Assembly (NCBI GenBank): GCA_016200825.1
Contig: JACQEA010000476.1
Location: forward strand, 1 to 6,218
Source: Chloroflexota bacterium
GTDB lineage: Bacteria > Chloroflexota > Anaerolineae > UBA4142
Length of the DNA: 6,218 bases
Direction of reading: 5' to 3'
Shown: piece by piece, positions 5,704-6,218 of the stretch
Layout: each line of letters begins with the position of its first letter
Position numbering within the stretch: the first letter of the stretch is position 1
Notes under the pieces: model-generated
What the model saw: only the letters and a program-made list of their open reading frames with translations
The model's database searches: none
What the model was told of the DNA's origin: nothing
Position numbers and translations under genes: made by a program

Positions 5704-5707
5704 AGCA

Positions 5708-5734
5708 AAAAGGCGACGGCACGCGTCGCCTTTT
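5708..5734 (+). terminator. Intrinsic terminator after the nucleotidyltransferase gene
   Basis: A perfect hairpin starts four bases after the TAA stop. AAAAGGCGACG (5708-5718) pairs with CGTCGCCTTTT (5724-5734) around the five-base loop GCACG. The stem is GC-rich with A/T flanks, and a T-rich stretch (GATTTTCTTT) continues downstream. The symmetrical A and T runs could let it act in both directions. It marks the end of the upstream transcript. Confidence 0.88.
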
Positions 5735-5741
5735 GATTTTC

Positions 5742-5770
5742 TTTGCATCAAGTCGAGTTTGATATATAAT
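5742..5770 (+). promoter_or_regulatory. Sigma-70-type promoter of the chelatase gene
   Basis: A perfect -10 hexamer TATAAT is at 5765-5770. A -35-like TTTGCA (5742-5747, four of six matches to TTGACA) lies 17 bases upstream. It sits between the terminator at 5708-5734 and the start codon at 5811, implying a leader of roughly 33 bases. The position and spacing make it the best promoter candidate in the window. Confidence 0.65.
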
Positions 5771-5810
5771 AACTCGTACGCATTGACGCGATTTTATTTG
5801 GGAAGGGACA

Positions 5811-6218
5811 ATGCCCGCACCGATTTTTCCATTCACCGCGATCGTCAATCAAGACAAAATGAAACGCGCGCTCGTCCTGAACGCGATCAATCCGCTCATC
5901 GGCGGCGTGCTGATTCGCGGCGAACGCGGCACCGCGAAATCTACCGCCGTGCGCGCACTCGCCGCGCTGTTGCCGGAGATCAGTGTCGTCGCGGATTGTA
6001 AGTTTAGTTGTAATCCGTACGATCGCGAGCGCTTGTGCGACAATTGCCGCGAACGCGTCGCGCGCGGCGAAGAATTGCCATTGGCGCGGCGCAAGGTTCG
6101 GTTGGTAGATTTGCCGGTGAGCGCGACCGAAGATCGCGTGGTTGGTACGCTCGACATCGAGCACGCGATTAAAAAGGGCGAAAAGAAATTCGATCCGGGC
6201 GTACTCGCCGCGGCGAAT
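5811..6218 (+). CDS. ChlI/BchI-type magnesium or cobalt chelatase AAA+ ATPase (3' end missing)
   Basis: 136 residues are visible before the window ends; the frame stays open. The ATG at 5811 follows GGGAAGGG (5800-5807), a good ribosome binding site. The N-terminus FPFTAIVNQ (6-14) and NPLIGGVLIRGERGTAKSTA (27-46) are the ChlI/BchI family start, with the Walker A motif GERGTAKS and Lys43. LPVSATEDRVVGTLDIEHAI (101-120) is the conserved segment after the family insert, followed by FDPGVLAAAN. The ATPase drives metal insertion into a tetrapyrrole (Mg into protoporphyrin, or Co in corrin synthesis) with D- and H/CobN-type partners. Four cysteines, C63-x3-C67-x8-C76-x2-C79, form a probable zinc- or Fe-S-binding insert. 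To my knowledge plant and cyanobacterial ChlI lack this, while cobaltochelatase-type ChlI or fused ChlI-ChlD proteins have it. I therefore lean to a cobalt chelatase-related or fused protein; the missing C-terminus would decide. IVNQ replaces the usual IVGQ. Confidence 0.9.
   Translation, partial: MPAPIFPFTAIVNQDKMKRALVLNAINPLIGGVLIRGERGTAKSTAVRALAALLPEISVVADCKFSCNPYDRERLCDNCRERVARGEELPLARRKVRLVDLPVSATEDRVVGTLDIEHAIKKGEKKFDPGVLAAAN

Noticed and set aside
5748..6164. Minus-strand open frame opposite the chelatase gene, and the plus-strand frame 5696-6001
   Set aside because: The ChlI-type protein in the frame from 5811 explains this region with clear motifs; the other frames are Arg-rich and lack any family pattern.
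1..6218. DnaA boxes marking a replication origin near parAB
   Set aside because: I found no TTATCCACA or close clustered variants on either strand. The ATCCGCG motifs at 3905-3924 belong to the decamer repeat.

Overview
This is a chromosomal window from a bacterium of moderately high GC content. All genes I support lie on the + strand. The gene set (YidC, Jag, ParA, ParB, a ChlI-type chelatase ATPase) and the spacer repeats suggest a member of the Chloroflexota, perhaps Anaerolineae-like. That placement is inference from gene order and style, not from a marker gene. No mobile-element transposase, RNA gene or CRISPR array is visible.

Layout: the window opens inside a PQQ-type beta-propeller gene (1-768). 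It is followed closely by yidC (780-1592) and jag/khpB (1573-2082), which overlap by 20 bases. Next come a PfkB-family sugar kinase (about 2189-3028), parA/soj (3089-3886) and parB/spo0J (3939-4826). A small helical protein (4875-5093) and a minimal nucleotidyltransferase (5086-5703) form a tightly overlapping pair. A clear intrinsic terminator (5708-5734) ends this run. A new promoter then drives a ChlI-type chelatase ATPase (5811 onward), cut by the window end.

The genes from the propeller to the nucleotidyltransferase could be one long transcript, since no intrinsic terminator is evident before 5708. YidC and Jag are the membrane insertase and its usual RNA-binding neighbour. ParA and ParB form the chromosome-segregation pair. 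yidC-jag and parAB lie near oriC in many bacteria, but I see no DnaA-box cluster and no good parS site here.

The most unusual feature is at the gene junctions. Three successive junctions (jag/kinase, kinase/parA, parA/parB) each hold a different inverted-repeat element: a 106-bp palindrome with 21-base arms, an 82-bp element built of octamers, and a 70-bp element built of decamers. Each runs into the end of the upstream gene and supplies its stop codon. In two cases it also supplies the last residues, and in one it reaches into the next gene's start codon. The second point of interest is the small-protein/nucleotidyltransferase pair, which has the layout of a two-gene toxin-antitoxin-like module but is not one I can name.
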